Part shown: positions 53,328 to 63,881 of the stretch, piece by piece | Layout of the letters: each line of letters opens with the position of its first letter | Position numbering within the stretch: the stretch's first letter is position 1 | Source: Mesostigma viride | Taxonomy: Eukaryota; Streptophyta; Mesostigmatophyceae; Mesostigmatales; Mesostigmataceae | Length of the DNA stretch: 64,000 nucleotides | Assembly: GCA_009746045.1 (NCBI GenBank) | Contig: RPFO01000022.1 | Location: forward strand, 4,320,202-4,384,201 | Direction: 5' to 3' | Notes under the pieces: model-generated | Database searches by the model: none | What the model saw: only the letters and a program-made list of their open reading frames with translations | Told to the model about the DNA's origin: nothing | Made by a program: the position numbers and the translations under genes

Positions 53328-56300
53328 ATGGAGGAACAAGGTCTTGATGACTTCCTCAAGGAGGGCTGGGCCGATGAGTACCGAACTGGGCCGGAGGCAG
53401 CTATGGAATTCGCCCGGAATTTCGATGCTGCTGCAAACAGAGTGCATATGGAGACGCCTTTATACCCAGGCTCTAACGTTCCAGTTGTTGTGGCGGCCCT
53501 ACAATTGCTAACGCAATGGGGCCAAGGAGGTTGTACTCGGAAGTTCGCGGACGCACAGCTGGCCCTTTTTAGTTCTCTCCTACCACCTGGGAATGTCTTG
53601 CCAGCTTCTGTTGAGGCGGCGAGACGCCTGTTGCGAGACTTGAGCTTGACGTATAAAGTATACGATGCGTGCAAGTGTGACGAATATGTATACAAAGATA
53701 AGGATCTCCAGCAGTGCCCCAAGTGCGCCGATCCATGATTTGCCAGCAGGCAGCATCTAGCACTGGTTAAGTGTTGCCTAGCTGTCATGTTAAGTTAATT
53801 ATGTTGTGGTCCTGCCGACCAGCCATATAGGTGGTGGCTGGGCTACACGCCAGACATCTTCTCTGACCACCACTGTTCTAGAAAATGGCACCTTTCAGCC
53901 ATGGTGGTTGACAAAATATTTCCATCATGACAAAGTCGTAAATGAGGTCATCATTATTAATGTAATATCAACAACCTCCCATGGTCACAGCATGACATTT
54001 TTGACATGGCATCGGAATGAGGGGGGTTGTGATCTTTCCAAATCGGGCAAATTTTTGCCTGGGCAGCATTTCGGCAAGAACTTTCGGAATTCTAATCCGT
54101 TGGTGCCACTCAACATGTCCACGGAATCAGCATCAAATTGCGCATCTATTGAACCAAGTCCGGCGTCATTCCGTGGAGTATTGCGTCGGCTACGAATTTT
54201 CTTGCGGCAGGCCCTGTTTGCTCCGAATTTCGACCTTAAACGACCTCTTGCATGAGCTTCACTAAACATTCAGATTTCTACATTGTCGGCACTTGGGCGC
54301 AGCGGTTCACGCTTTATTTTATTACCCTGGGTGACTACCGGTTGCCAGCCGTGACCAGCCTTGCAAAGCCCAAGACCCCTTTGTTCTTCTGAGAATACAA
54401 CGAGCTTGATGGCGCCTATATAAAGCGACCACAAATGTTTTAAACGGTGGGCCACCTTCCAGGCGACATGGGGTTTCTTTTTCCTAGTTCCAGCCAAGCA
54501 TTATTCAGATTTTTTGCCAGTCGCCATGGTTTGGAAGCACCATCGTACATGAGCAGCTATGCACGGACCACTACAACGGCATCAACTACAATGCTCCATC
54601 CCACGTCGGTGCGGGGAAATCTTGCAGCATCCACCTGGTTCTCCTCTCGCACCCTTGCCTTTTCTTCAATGGGAAACAGCTCGTTTAAATGCCGCTCGCC
54701 AGCCGCAGCAGCCGTCATTAGTTAAGTGGCCAGTGACAGCCAACTGCCGCACGCAGCCGTAGTGCAGTACCCAGCACGCGCCATACAGCATGATAGGATA
54801 TAGTAGCAGCAGTCAGCCACACACCACGGCCTGACTCGCTTGTGGTAGTTGTTGCAACCAGCTGCAGATACCTACCAGCACCCCATCAGCATGGCAGCAC
54901 ACAGTCGCAGCAGCCAGCAACACACAGCAGCCTGATCAGCTCTTAGTAGTAGTTGCAGCCAGCTGCACGTACCTGCCAGCCATATCGCCACTTCAGACCA
55001 GCATCAATGCCACCAGCCAGCAGTACGCAGCCGTCTAGTCAGCGGTTAGTAGTCACTGCAGCTAGGTGCCTGTAGCTGCTCACACCCACTGCGGTCGTCG
55101 CCAGCTCCTGATAAATGATTCCAGAGCGACTCCTGCCATTACCAGCTTTTACGTCCACGATTTCTGCTGATTATTACTCCAAGGGGGGCACCCTTCCAGG
55201 GGCATCTACACACGGGGCCGAGCTGGATCCAGTCCTTGTTTTTTTTTCCCAGTATTTCTACGTGACCTGGGGCACCCTGTTCTTCACCTGGCGCACTCCC
55301 AGGGCCACTTGGGGGCCATGTGACCCTTAGCTCCAACTGCTACTCTTGCCTATTTCTCCTTTCAGCATGACCGGGTTAGCCGTGTAAGGGGGGAGAGCTT
55401 GGGTTTCTTTATACCCGACTACCCTCACTATCCATGTGTTACTTGCCAGGGGGGGTGAGCTTGTATACGGCATTTGGTGCAAGGGGCATGTCAGGAATAT
55501 GCCCCAATATGCCTGACAAGTCTAGCACTTACTAATCTAGATAAAGTTCGGGTAGTCCGTAGTTAAGTCAGAACAACCTACAACGCCAGTATGACTGCGT
55601 AGAGCTCATGTTTGGCTACAACTTTGCCACTAGAATCACCTTGATCTGAGCTCTAGGTAGAAAGTTATGAGTCTTTTCATATATATGTGCCTGGTCACTA
55701 TACGGCACTGTAGTACAATCCATGTCGTGTCATGTGGCGCATGGCCCATATAGGACAGGCGCCAATAATTCAATTCGTGGCACCTGGACCGTCAGCTAGG
55801 CGTACCTAATTCTGTCTGCCATGGTACAACCATGATTTGCCAGCAGGCAGCATCTAGCACTGGTTAAGTGTTGCCTAGCTGTCATGTTAAGTTAATTATG
55901 TTGTGGTCCTGCCGACCAGCCATATAGGTGGTGGCTGGGCTACACGCCAGACATCTTCTCTGACCACCACTGTTCTAGAAAATGGCACCTTTCAGCCATG
56001 GTGGTTGACAAAATATTTCCATCATGACAAAGTCGTAAATGAGGTCATCATTATTAATGTAATATCAACAACCTCCCATGGTCACAGCATGACATTTTTG
56101 ACAACCTCGTTATGAGAAATACACAGACACAGACGGCATGGTGATTAATACGAGGAAGCCCTATCGGCAAGTCAGAGTATTTTCTTTGCTCGACCGGGTT
56201 CGGGGGTGGTTCCGAATGGAGAAGATGTCGAGGGCACTGAGGTATGCAGGAGAGAAAGAAAACAAGGCACCAGATTCGCCGACAAGGACGGTGGACGGAG

Positions 56301-59300
56301 TCAAAGGTTCGTAATCCATAGCCTCTACATCTGGCCATCGCTTGTTTTTTTTTATCTTTGCTTGCCGATAGAGTTACACAACGCCGCGTTACTTTGGTAT
56401 GTAGAGCTACTAAGAACGTTAGTAACCCTGAATCTTGCCATTGAAGGCTGGCAGAGTCAGTGTCGAGTTAAGTGATGTATCTGTATTTCTTACCGTTGCT
56501 TCAATGCATTCTCTGTGGTTTGTTCTTTCCTTGCCTGTTTCTTTTTGCAGACTGTCCGGCTGTACAACACGTAAAAAAAGAATACCCGCAGTTTCGTACT
56601 GAGCTGCGTAATTGCTGAGCTTCGCTCATTTTATATATGACGCGTGGACGGGCTCAAAGGGGACCGACCTGCCGTAGGTAGCGTAAGACTAGCGCTTGTC
56701 ACGAGGGTACTGCACCGGCCGGCCCTTTTTGTGCCTAGGCTGAGTGTGGTTCCGGAGTGCAGGCCTAGGTAGCTTCTAACGTACGTCACTAGACCTTGTT
56801 ACCTGCGCCAGCCGCCAGGCGTGGCGCAACTGTGATTGGCAGTCAGTACACCTTGTACCTGCGCCAGCCGGCAGGCCTGCGTGGCGCAATGTGAATGATA
56901 GTCAGTACTTAGAGTGGTGTAGGGTACGTAGGGAGGCCTCTTTTCAGCTTCGCAACGTGATCCCAGCATTTGCTGGCAAGGTCGGCTGGCCGCTATGGCG
57001 GCTGCGCTGAATGTAAGACGATGCTATCGGCCTCTCCGGGCGTGGAGAGGCCTGGAATAAAATTCTTTATGTTCGCCACCCACCGTTACAGGCCACGGTA
57101 ATGGTTGTTGGGTGGGGGGCTCTACGTTTTGAGTAAAATGGTGTGATTTCCGGCGCTGGGCCCACTGACGATTCCCCTCTACCCCTGGGTGCGGCAAGCG
57201 GCTTCCTGACACTGGGGAAGCTGCGATTTTAGTCGGACAACGTCAGGGAAGGAGCCATACAGGCCAGGGCCAGCGGCTACGGTGGAAAGAATCACAGGTG
57301 GAGGCGAATCTGCCTTAAACGTGGAGATGGCTAGCGCGGGGTGCCAGGGTAGCCCATAACTGCCAGGAGCCTGACAGCGGACCCGATCTTTCGGCCTGTG
57401 GCCAGACGGGAGTTTCGGGGAGGATGCGGGGCTGGAGCGAATCTTGGTGGGAGGAGCGCGCTCTTCATCATTGCCCAGTTTTTCAGCAAAGAATGTTCGC
57501 CTGGCGGGGCTGAAATTCTTGCTGTTTTATCGCCTTGTTTTTATCCTGTATGATGCATTATAGGAAAAGCGATAAAGAGTTCGGTTCAGCCAGGGGGGCA
57601 TATCTATGCCATAAAAAATTTCCTACAACAACACAAGCCCTGGTCAGGGCCTTGGCTAAGCAGTTTCCAAGCCAAGGCCTTGGTAGGGTAGAGGGCCTAT
57701 CGCCACAAAGGTTTCAATGCCGGGAAATCCCAGCCTCGGGGGTGGGGCTGGTGATGGGTCCTGGGCTTGTGAGAGACGGTCCGGGGGCGTAAGGCCTAAT
57801 GAGCAGCCGCTGGAAACCGCCCTCCTAACGGGGGGAACGACATGGGTGCCGCCCTGCGTCCGCCGGGAAACCGTAGCGGCCACACGGGGGCGGCAGTACA
57901 GCCGTGGCAGCGTGCAGGAGGGGGCCATGGGCGGAAAGAAAATCGGCACCAAGGTTGGCGACAGCCTTGGTGGCCAAGAAGGAGGTGTGGGGGCAACACC
58001 TTGTGTTCGAGTATGCTGGGCCCCCAGCATGGTGCTACAATAACCAACTTGATAATGATGTGCACTGAGTTTGAAGGTGTGGTATAGGCTGTCCGTATAA
58101 AGCCTAGCACACAAAAATGTAAAATAAATGTTTCTCTTGGTGGGAAGGAACTCCAATGGACCAAAAACAAGAAATGTATTTGCTGAGCTTCGCTCATTTT
58201 ATATATGACGCGTGGACGGGCTCAAAGGGGACCGACCTGCCGTAGGTAGCGTAAGACTAGCGCTTGTCACGAGGGTACTGCACCGGCCGGCCCTTTTTGT
58301 GCCTAGGCTGAGTGTGGTTCCGGAGTGCAGCAGGCCTAGGTAGCTTCTAACGTACGTCACTAGACCTTGTTACCTGCGCCAGCCGCCAGGCGTGGCGCAA
58401 CTGTGATTGGCAGTCAGTACACCTTGTACCTGCGCCAGCCGGCAGGCCTGCGTGGCGCAATGTGAATGATAGTCAGTACTTAGAGTGGTGTAGGGTACGT
58501 AGGGAGGCCTCTTTTCAGCTCCCACCCACCCACCCACGCTGCTAAGAGGGGCAACACCTTGTGTTCGAGTATGCTGGGCCCCCAGCATGGTGCTACAATA
58601 ACCAACTTGATAATGATGTGCACTGAGTTTGAAGGTGTGGTATAGGCTGTCCGTATAAAGCCTAGCACACAAAAATGTAAAATAAATGTTTCTCTTGGTG
58701 GGAAGGAACTCCAATGGACCAAAAACAAGAAATGTATTCTTATATTCGGGATGGCGGTTGACGGAGTGTGTCCGCGTAGCTTTATGGGAAACTATTCTTG
58801 CTGGCCAGCTTTTATGGCTTGCTACAATTTACCTGAGTGGGTATTTGTCAACAAGAACTTCTCACCTATGGTTCTGGTGATAAGTGCCGCCAAGGGCAAG
58901 GCTCGAAAAAGAATGCAGGTGTACTGGGAGTTGGCGGTTGATGAGCTTGTGGCGATGTGGAATGGTTTTTATGTATGCGACATCGTGGATGACCAGGGCG
59001 GCCATTTACAACCTGTGCGCCTGCAGGCGCTCCTACTATGGGTAATCCACGACTACCCAGCTTTTGCAAAGTCACTAAACATCCCAGATGCTGGATACTG
59101 CGGCTGCATGTTACATGGGCCAGAATGGGAAGCAACTTTTTTTTCCAATGGGAAGCTTGTGTTCTTAGGGCACTCTACGCTTTTGAAGGAAGGTGACCCT
59201 GCCCGACCATCCGGAACTGGAGCTGCCCCTCCAGAAATGGATTATGATGGGTAACTGAAATATTGTCGGGAAGAGTTGGGGGTGCAACCTGAAATATTCG

Positions 59301-59683
59301 GCAAGCTGCCGTACTGGACCAAGCTGTTAATTCGACATCTGGTGGATGAGTTTCACCTTTGCCCCAACTGCTTGCTCCGGATAGTCAACTGCACCAGCGG
59401 TAAGTAGCACGCGACAGTGTTCTTTTTTTTTTCTAGTGTGCAGTTTGTAAACTTTGTCATATGCAAGGGACAAATTTTTGTTACATACTTATTGATTGAG
59501 TATTGATTGTGCGTTTCGTTGATATTGTGTTGTCCTTCGTGGCCATTTTTATTATGTGCAGGGAAAGCTCATACCCCTGCTGTTCGAGCAAGGCTGCAAC
59601 AACTGGGCCTTAATCAGGAGCTCTCGGTTACCACGGAAGAGGTGGAGAGTGTCAGAATTCTAGGACAGGTGGCAAGGCTGTGA
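53328..59683 (+). CDS. CACTA II Tnp2-type transposase, split by two insertions
   Basis: Exon 1, 53328-53735 then 56104-56306: PLYPGSNVPVVVAALQLL, LPPGNVLPASVEAARRLL, zinc-type CKCD...CPKC, then RVFSLLDRVRGWF. Intron 56307-56550 ends in a strong TTTTTGCAG. Exon 2, 56551-56611 then 58739-59399: EYPQFRTEL, DGVCPRSFMGNYSCWPAF, CYNLPEW, VDELVAMWNGFYV, LLWVIHDYPAF, then LPYWTKLLIRHLVDEFHL, matching the plant Tnp2 catalytic region. Intron 59400-59561 (GTAAGT...GCAG). Exon 3 from 59562: HTPAVRARLQQLGL. Exon 2 has one in-frame TAA at 59252-59254, with conserved sequence continuing in frame. The C-terminal domains are not seen, as a retroelement starts at about 59700. It would cut and join the CACTA ends; inactive as it stands. 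Confidence 0.85.
53736..56103 (+). mobile_element. Small LTR-like non-coding element inside the Tnp2 gene
   Basis: Two direct repeats of 271 bp (53736-54006 and 55833-56103), identical by eye, starting TGATTTGCC and ending TTTTTGACA, so TG...CA ends. Just inside the left repeat is TGGCATCGGA, which loosely resembles a primer-binding site. The 1.8-kb interior has no long frame; 54740-55080 holds about three degenerate repeats rich in GCAGCAGCCAG. Coding of Tnp2 exon 1 continues on both sides. No clear target duplication was found. Family within LTR elements unknown; a non-autonomous (LARD/TRIM-type) element is the best reading. Young, from the repeat identity. Confidence 0.65.
56612..58738 (+). 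mobile_element. Non-autonomous split-direct-repeat (PAT/TOC-like) retroelement inside the Tnp2 gene
   Basis: A1 (56612-56949), middle (56950-57989, no recognised gene), B1 (57990-58180, 191 bp), A2 (58180-58520), linker starting CCCACCCACCCACCCACG (58521-58547), B2 (58548-58738, 191 bp). A1 and A2 differ by a 3-nt indel. Same plan as the element at 17681 but unrelated repeat sequence. No target duplication: the ends overlap the target only by a T, as expected for tyrosine-recombinase integration. The Tnp2 reading frame continues across the insertion point. Confidence 0.8.
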
Positions 59684-60151
59684 AAGGTCGTATTAAATTA
59701 TTCGGGGTTCTCTGAACATAGTTTCTTTATAGTGATACGGAAGGGGAGCCGCTGATGCTAGGTGAAATAGAGCTGGGTGATGTGATCGTAATAAGGTTGA
59801 TTAGGCTTCTAGTGTACGAGTATTACGGATGATATGGCCTAATTGTTGCGGCCCATACCTTGACGGTGTGCTGAGTACCTTGACGACGGATTTCTGCGTC
59901 TAGGTTCTCCTAGCAGATATGTGATTGCGGACGGGTTTGCAACAAGCAATATCTGAAGTAAAACTTGACGGCTAAAACTGTTTAGAGGCCGTTGCCGGAT
60001 CTGGCCGTTGGTAGAGAGCCGTTGGCCTTGAAACACGATAAAAGCTTGCTCACCTAGCTCATGGCGGTCTCTTTTGTTTTAACGAAGGCGGCGACAGGGG
60101 TCAGGGGCAGCGTAGCTGACGCCCGGAATTCCTTTCTGCAAAGCGGCTGGG

Positions 60152-61210
60152 ATGCCGAAGCCCGGGCGGAAGCCAGGTTCGACAGGTGCTGGGAAGCAAT
60201 TACCGAAAGCTAATCCCGAGGTGCCGACAGCTACTAAACAGACGGGAAAGGGCCGACTAGGCTGGCCGACGCAGAAGAAAAGGCTCCATCAGGAGCTCTC
60301 CACTTGCTCGGGCCTGCCTGAAGTGTGCGCTGCCTTTGAGGCGGTCCTCGGGACCGACTGGGTAACTACTGTCAGCCGGTGGTCTGCGGCCCAGCTGGAG
60401 TCCGTCGTTGGACTGCTGGTCGACCACGTGGACGGGCCTGAAATTCTGGCAGCAGCGGACCCAAACGAAGCGCTAGTGGCAGCCCTCCAAAGCGCCCGGG
60501 ACTTGGCGGACTCGGACGAAGAGGAGATGCAGCCACCACGCCGGCCCACGAAAGGGGCGAAAAAGGGGACGAAAAAAGTCGGAAGCCCAGCCCCGAGCAA
60601 GGGAAAGGCCGCGGGGGATGTGAGGGAGCAGCTCTTGGAGCTGGCGGCTATTATTGGCAAGCAGGGGCAGGCGGGCAAAGAAGAGGAGGAGGAGGAGGAG
60701 TCCGAGGAAGAGGATTTCCTGACGAAATTGAAGGATGCGCTGGCCGGGGCAGATGGGGCTTCCAGGAAGCCGAAAAAGACCAAAGGGGTGACGCTGCCCA
60801 CTCGAGCACAAGTGGTGAATTGGAGGGTGCAAGAGAGAGTGCTCCCCGAGGTGCTCGAGGATGCCAACGACAATGGAGGGGGGATAAAGAGTTGGATCAT
60901 GGCTACTCGCCAAGGGGGGTGGAGGAACCAGGAAAGCAGGAAGGTGGTCATGAACATCGCCCTGGCCATGGACACACTCTTCAAGGAGTTGGGGCCGGCA
61001 GCCGGGGAGTTGGCTGGGGTAGAGTATCTCATGAGGGTGGTGGCAGCCATGCTCCTAGTGGAGAGCCAGGGGTCAGGAGGGTGGAAGGTGGCTGGCCACC
61101 TCCTTGCTCTCAAGGAAGATGCCTCCTTGGTGAGCAACCCGGCCATGAAGATGGCCCTGCAAAGCGCCACGATGATGGAGAAGCTGGGCAAGGCCCAGCA
61201 AACCAAGTAA
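60152..61210 (+). CDS. DIRS/PAT-like gag-like protein, 352 residues
   Basis: Basic Pro/Lys-rich start (MPKPGRKPGSTGAGKQLPKA). Residues ~45-115 form a helical segment (LPEVCAAFEAVLGTDWVTTV). A basic KGAKKGTKK patch is near 135. An acidic run of Glu and Ser with a DFLTKLKDALAG helix is at ~175-200. The C-terminal ~120 residues are helical (ESRKVVMNIALAMDTLFKEL). No zinc knuckle. By position it is the ORF1/gag of a DIRS-like element and probably binds the element RNA. The ATG at 60152 is the first in frame. Confidence 0.7.
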   Translation: MPKPGRKPGSTGAGKQLPKANPEVPTATKQTGKGRLGWPTQKKRLHQELSTCSGLPEVCAAFEAVLGTDWVTTVSRWSAAQLESVVGLLVDHVDGPEILAAADPNEALVAALQSARDLADSDEEEMQPPRRPTKGAKKGTKKVGSPAPSKGKAAGDVREQLLELAAIIGKQGQAGKEEEEEEESEEEDFLTKLKDALAGADGASRKPKKTKGVTLPTRAQVVNWRVQERVLPEVLEDANDNGGGIKSWIMATRQGGWRNQESRKVVMNIALAMDTLFKELGPAAGELAGVEYLMRVVAAMLLVESQGSGGWKVAGHLLALKEDASLVSNPAMKMALQSATMMEKLGKAQQTK

Positions 61211-61637
61211 ACACCGAAAGGGTAAACCGCTCCCCCTTCCCACTGCCTCTTCCTACAATGCCTCTAAGCACTACGTGGGGGAGAGTGAGGTCAGCACGCA
61301 GACGCCAGCGTGCAACTCGCCGCCGCCGGACCTTCACTCTACAACACAAGGTGATTACGTGGTTGAATTGGCTATGGCACGGGGGGGCAGACCCTCCGCC
61401 TAAATCTGGAGGCGCGTGCTCCAGAGGAACGGCGGAGGCCCTGAAAAGGGTCAAGAAGCACTGCGAGTGGTACAGTCGCCGCGTAACCGGCGTTGCGACA
61501 GGCCCCGCAGAAGGAAGTGATCTAATCTATGGGAAATGTAATAAGTATGAACAACTTGTGGCGGAGCGGGTGAGTCTGCCGAAGCGCGAGGTGGCAGGAA
61601 AGGCGAAGCTGCTGGATTTGCTGGCGCTACGACCTAG

Positions 61638-63881
61638 TTGGCGAGAGGTGTACGCGAGCGAGCCAACTGCATCAAGCCGGAGGTGGCTGCCAGTGCGAGG
61701 TATTGGAATGTACCTGCCCCCAGCCGAGGGTGCACCATGGCGGAGTGGGGCAAGTTGATGGGGAGGGCAGCGGACGTGGGGATGGTGGAGTTCCGAGAGA
61801 CGCGGCCAAAGTGGGTAGACGGATGTTTTGGGGTGGCCAAAGGAGTGGGGGAGTTAAGGCTCATTGTGAATAAGAAGTTGGGGAACGCACTGTGGGTGGA
61901 CCCCCCTAAGACGGTGTTACCCCACCTGGGCATATACTCGGAGGTCTATATCAAGGGTCGGTGCTACACGGCCAAGAGCGATCTGGTCTCGTATTACTAT
62001 ACCATCCAAGTGCCGGAGTGGTGGTGGGATTATCAAGGGCTACCTGATGTGTGGTCCACCGATGTCGGGCTGCCGGGGCGGCGGAGGAGGGTGTGGCCAG
62101 TGCTGAAAGTGCTGGCCATGGGGCACTCCCACGCTGTAGCGCTAGGGGAAGCCATCCATGAGATGGTCCTCTATGCCACGGGCGCTTTGGATCCTAGACG
62201 GCAGGTGAACCGCCTCACAAGTGTAGGGGAGCTGACCGTGCTTCGGAATGCATGGGGTAACCCAACCGCCCTAGCCATCGAGTACAAGGAGGAGAGCACG
62301 AGGGAGATGCAAATCGACCTTGAGGACCCCCCTGCCCCTATGGTATCCATCACTATTGATGACCTGGTGGTCAGCAATGGGCGCACGTGCGAGGCGGTGA
62401 ATCGCTTAATCGCGAGTGCTATTGAAGACGGGTACGCGCCTAACAACCTTGTGCCCTCCAAGGACAAGACGATCATGGCTAGCCCGGAGGGGGAGGACGA
62501 GCTAGAAGCTCTGGGTGTTGTTCACCGGCGGGATGGGGTGTTGGAGCCGACAGCTAAGCAGCTCACCCTTGTGGTTGCGCACACTCGTGTACTCCTCGAG
62601 AGGGGACGCGCTACCGCTGAGGCGCTGGCGGCCGTCGTGGGCCGGTGGGTGTGGCTGCAGATGCTCAGCCGCACTTGCTTGTCCATATGGCAGCAGAGTT
62701 TTAAGTTCATCAACCTCAAGGGGTGGGGCCAGCGAACGCGACCTTTGTGGCAAGGTGTGCGCGATGAGCTCGAGTGTGCCATGGCGTTGGCCCCCATGCT
62801 CCGTGTGGACCGGGGGGCTGCCCTGGCTCCGGTGGTGGTGGCCTCGGATGCGTCTAGTTTTGGGCAGGGGGTTGTCTACGCTGAGATGGCCCCAGCTGAG
62901 GTGACGGAATTAGCTCGGGCCCGGGAGGTGCGGGGTTACCCAACCCTCCTCACCCCAGGTGAGGCCATGTATGCCGGGCCTAGACCCTTGACCAAGGCCG
63001 CGGAAAAAGCCATCATCCACGGGCGATGGCGCGTCGGGATCAAGAGTCGCTGGCGCGATTCGACCATGCACATCAACGAGAAGGAAGTGCGGGCCGCTGT
63101 GAAGGGGGTGGAGCGCTCGGCCCGGAACCTCGGAACATGGGGTAAGCGGGTGGTGAGGTTAGTGGACTCCACTGCCGCTTTGGGCTGCTTGGCTAAAGGG
63201 CGTTCCTCTTCTTACCGGTTAAACAAGCAATGCCGCCGGTTGTGCGCTCTTACGTTGGTCACCGGCAGCCGCTCACAATGGGTCTGGACGCCAAGTGAGC
63301 TTCAGCCTGCGGATGGGCCTTCGCGGGGGCTTTCCATGGCTGCCTCGGTGGCCGGGTGGGTCCGCGATTTGACTCGCGAGGGTGTTCATCCCAATCCCGG
63401 GCCTCGGCTTGGCGCTAGCTACTTGACCCTTCTTGAGGGCAAGGTGAAGCCGGCTACTTTGATGGTTTACCATCGGGGTCTTAGGTCCTTTTTCGCATGG
63501 TGGGCGAGCCGGCGGGGTCGGGTTGGCAGCTTGTTGCGCGGCTTGACGATAGAGGAATACTATTGCGAGTATGTCGCTTGGGCGCACTCACGGTGTTACA
63601 GCCGCCAGTTGTGTGTCAATGCGCTTATGGGCCTGAATTTGTACTTCCCCGGGAGGTGCGGGATTGGGCCTTGGCACGAAGTGTTTTGGCTGGCTGGCGC
63701 ACGTTGGCACCCCCTCGTGCCCCCCCCCCATTCCATGGGAGGCTGCGTTTGCGCTTGCTTGTACTATGGTGCTCCAGCGGCAGCCTCGTGCGGCTATGAT
63801 GGTCATCGTTATTTTCCAACAATACCTGCGGGTATCGGAGGCGCTCAACCTGTTGGTCGGCCATGTGCGCTTGCAGCCTGA
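61638..63881 (+). CDS. DIRS/PAT-like reverse transcriptase, RNase H and start of tyrosine recombinase
   Basis: Residues ~50-250 are RT: RLIVNKKLGNALWVDPP, KSDLVSYYYTIQV, and the catalytic box SITIDDLVVSNG. ~400-585 are RNase H: VVASDASSFGQGVVY, HINEKEVRAAV, RLVDSTAALGCL, LQPADGPSRGL. Then EGVHPNPGPRLG (~603-614), an NPGP motif like 2A peptides, followed by KVKPATLMVYHRGLRSFFAW, a core-binding-type start of a tyrosine recombinase. No integrase or protease is expected in this class. The RT-RH-YR order is typical of DIRS-like elements. The recombinase catalytic part is at or beyond the window edge. The N-terminal limit of this gene is uncertain. Confidence 0.8.
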   Translation: MARGVRERANCIKPEVAASARYWNVPAPSRGCTMAEWGKLMGRAADVGMVEFRETRPKWVDGCFGVAKGVGELRLIVNKKLGNALWVDPPKTVLPHLGIYSEVYIKGRCYTAKSDLVSYYYTIQVPEWWWDYQGLPDVWSTDVGLPGRRRRVWPVLKVLAMGHSHAVALGEAIHEMVLYATGALDPRRQVNRLTSVGELTVLRNAWGNPTALAIEYKEESTREMQIDLEDPPAPMVSITIDDLVVSNGRTCEAVNRLIASAIEDGYAPNNLVPSKDKTIMASPEGEDELEALGVVHRRDGVLEPTAKQLTLVVAHTRVLLERGRATAEALAAVVGRWVWLQMLSRTCLSIWQQSFKFINLKGWGQRTRPLWQGVRDELECAMALAPMLRVDRGAALAPVVVASDASSFGQGVVYAEMAPAEVTELARAREVRGYPTLLTPGEAMYAGPRPLTKAAEKAIIHGRWRVGIKSRWRDSTMHINEKEVRAAVKGVERSARNLGTWGKRVVRLVDSTAALGCLAKGRSSSYRLNKQCRRLCALTLVTGSRSQWVWTPSELQPADGPSRGLSMAASVAGWVRDLTREGVHPNPGPRLGASYLTLLEGKVKPATLMVYHRGLRSFFAWWASRRGRVGSLLRGLTIEEYYCEYVAWAHSRCYSRQLCVNALMGLNLYFPGRCGIGPWHEVFWLAGARWHPLVPPPHSMGGCVCACLYYGAPAAASCGYDGHRYFPTIPAGIGGAQPVGRPCALAA

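Noticed and set aside
56950-57989. Genes in the middle of the split-direct-repeat element
   Set aside because: Only short frames (up to 166 codons, overlapping on both strands) with no RT, RNase H or recombinase motif.
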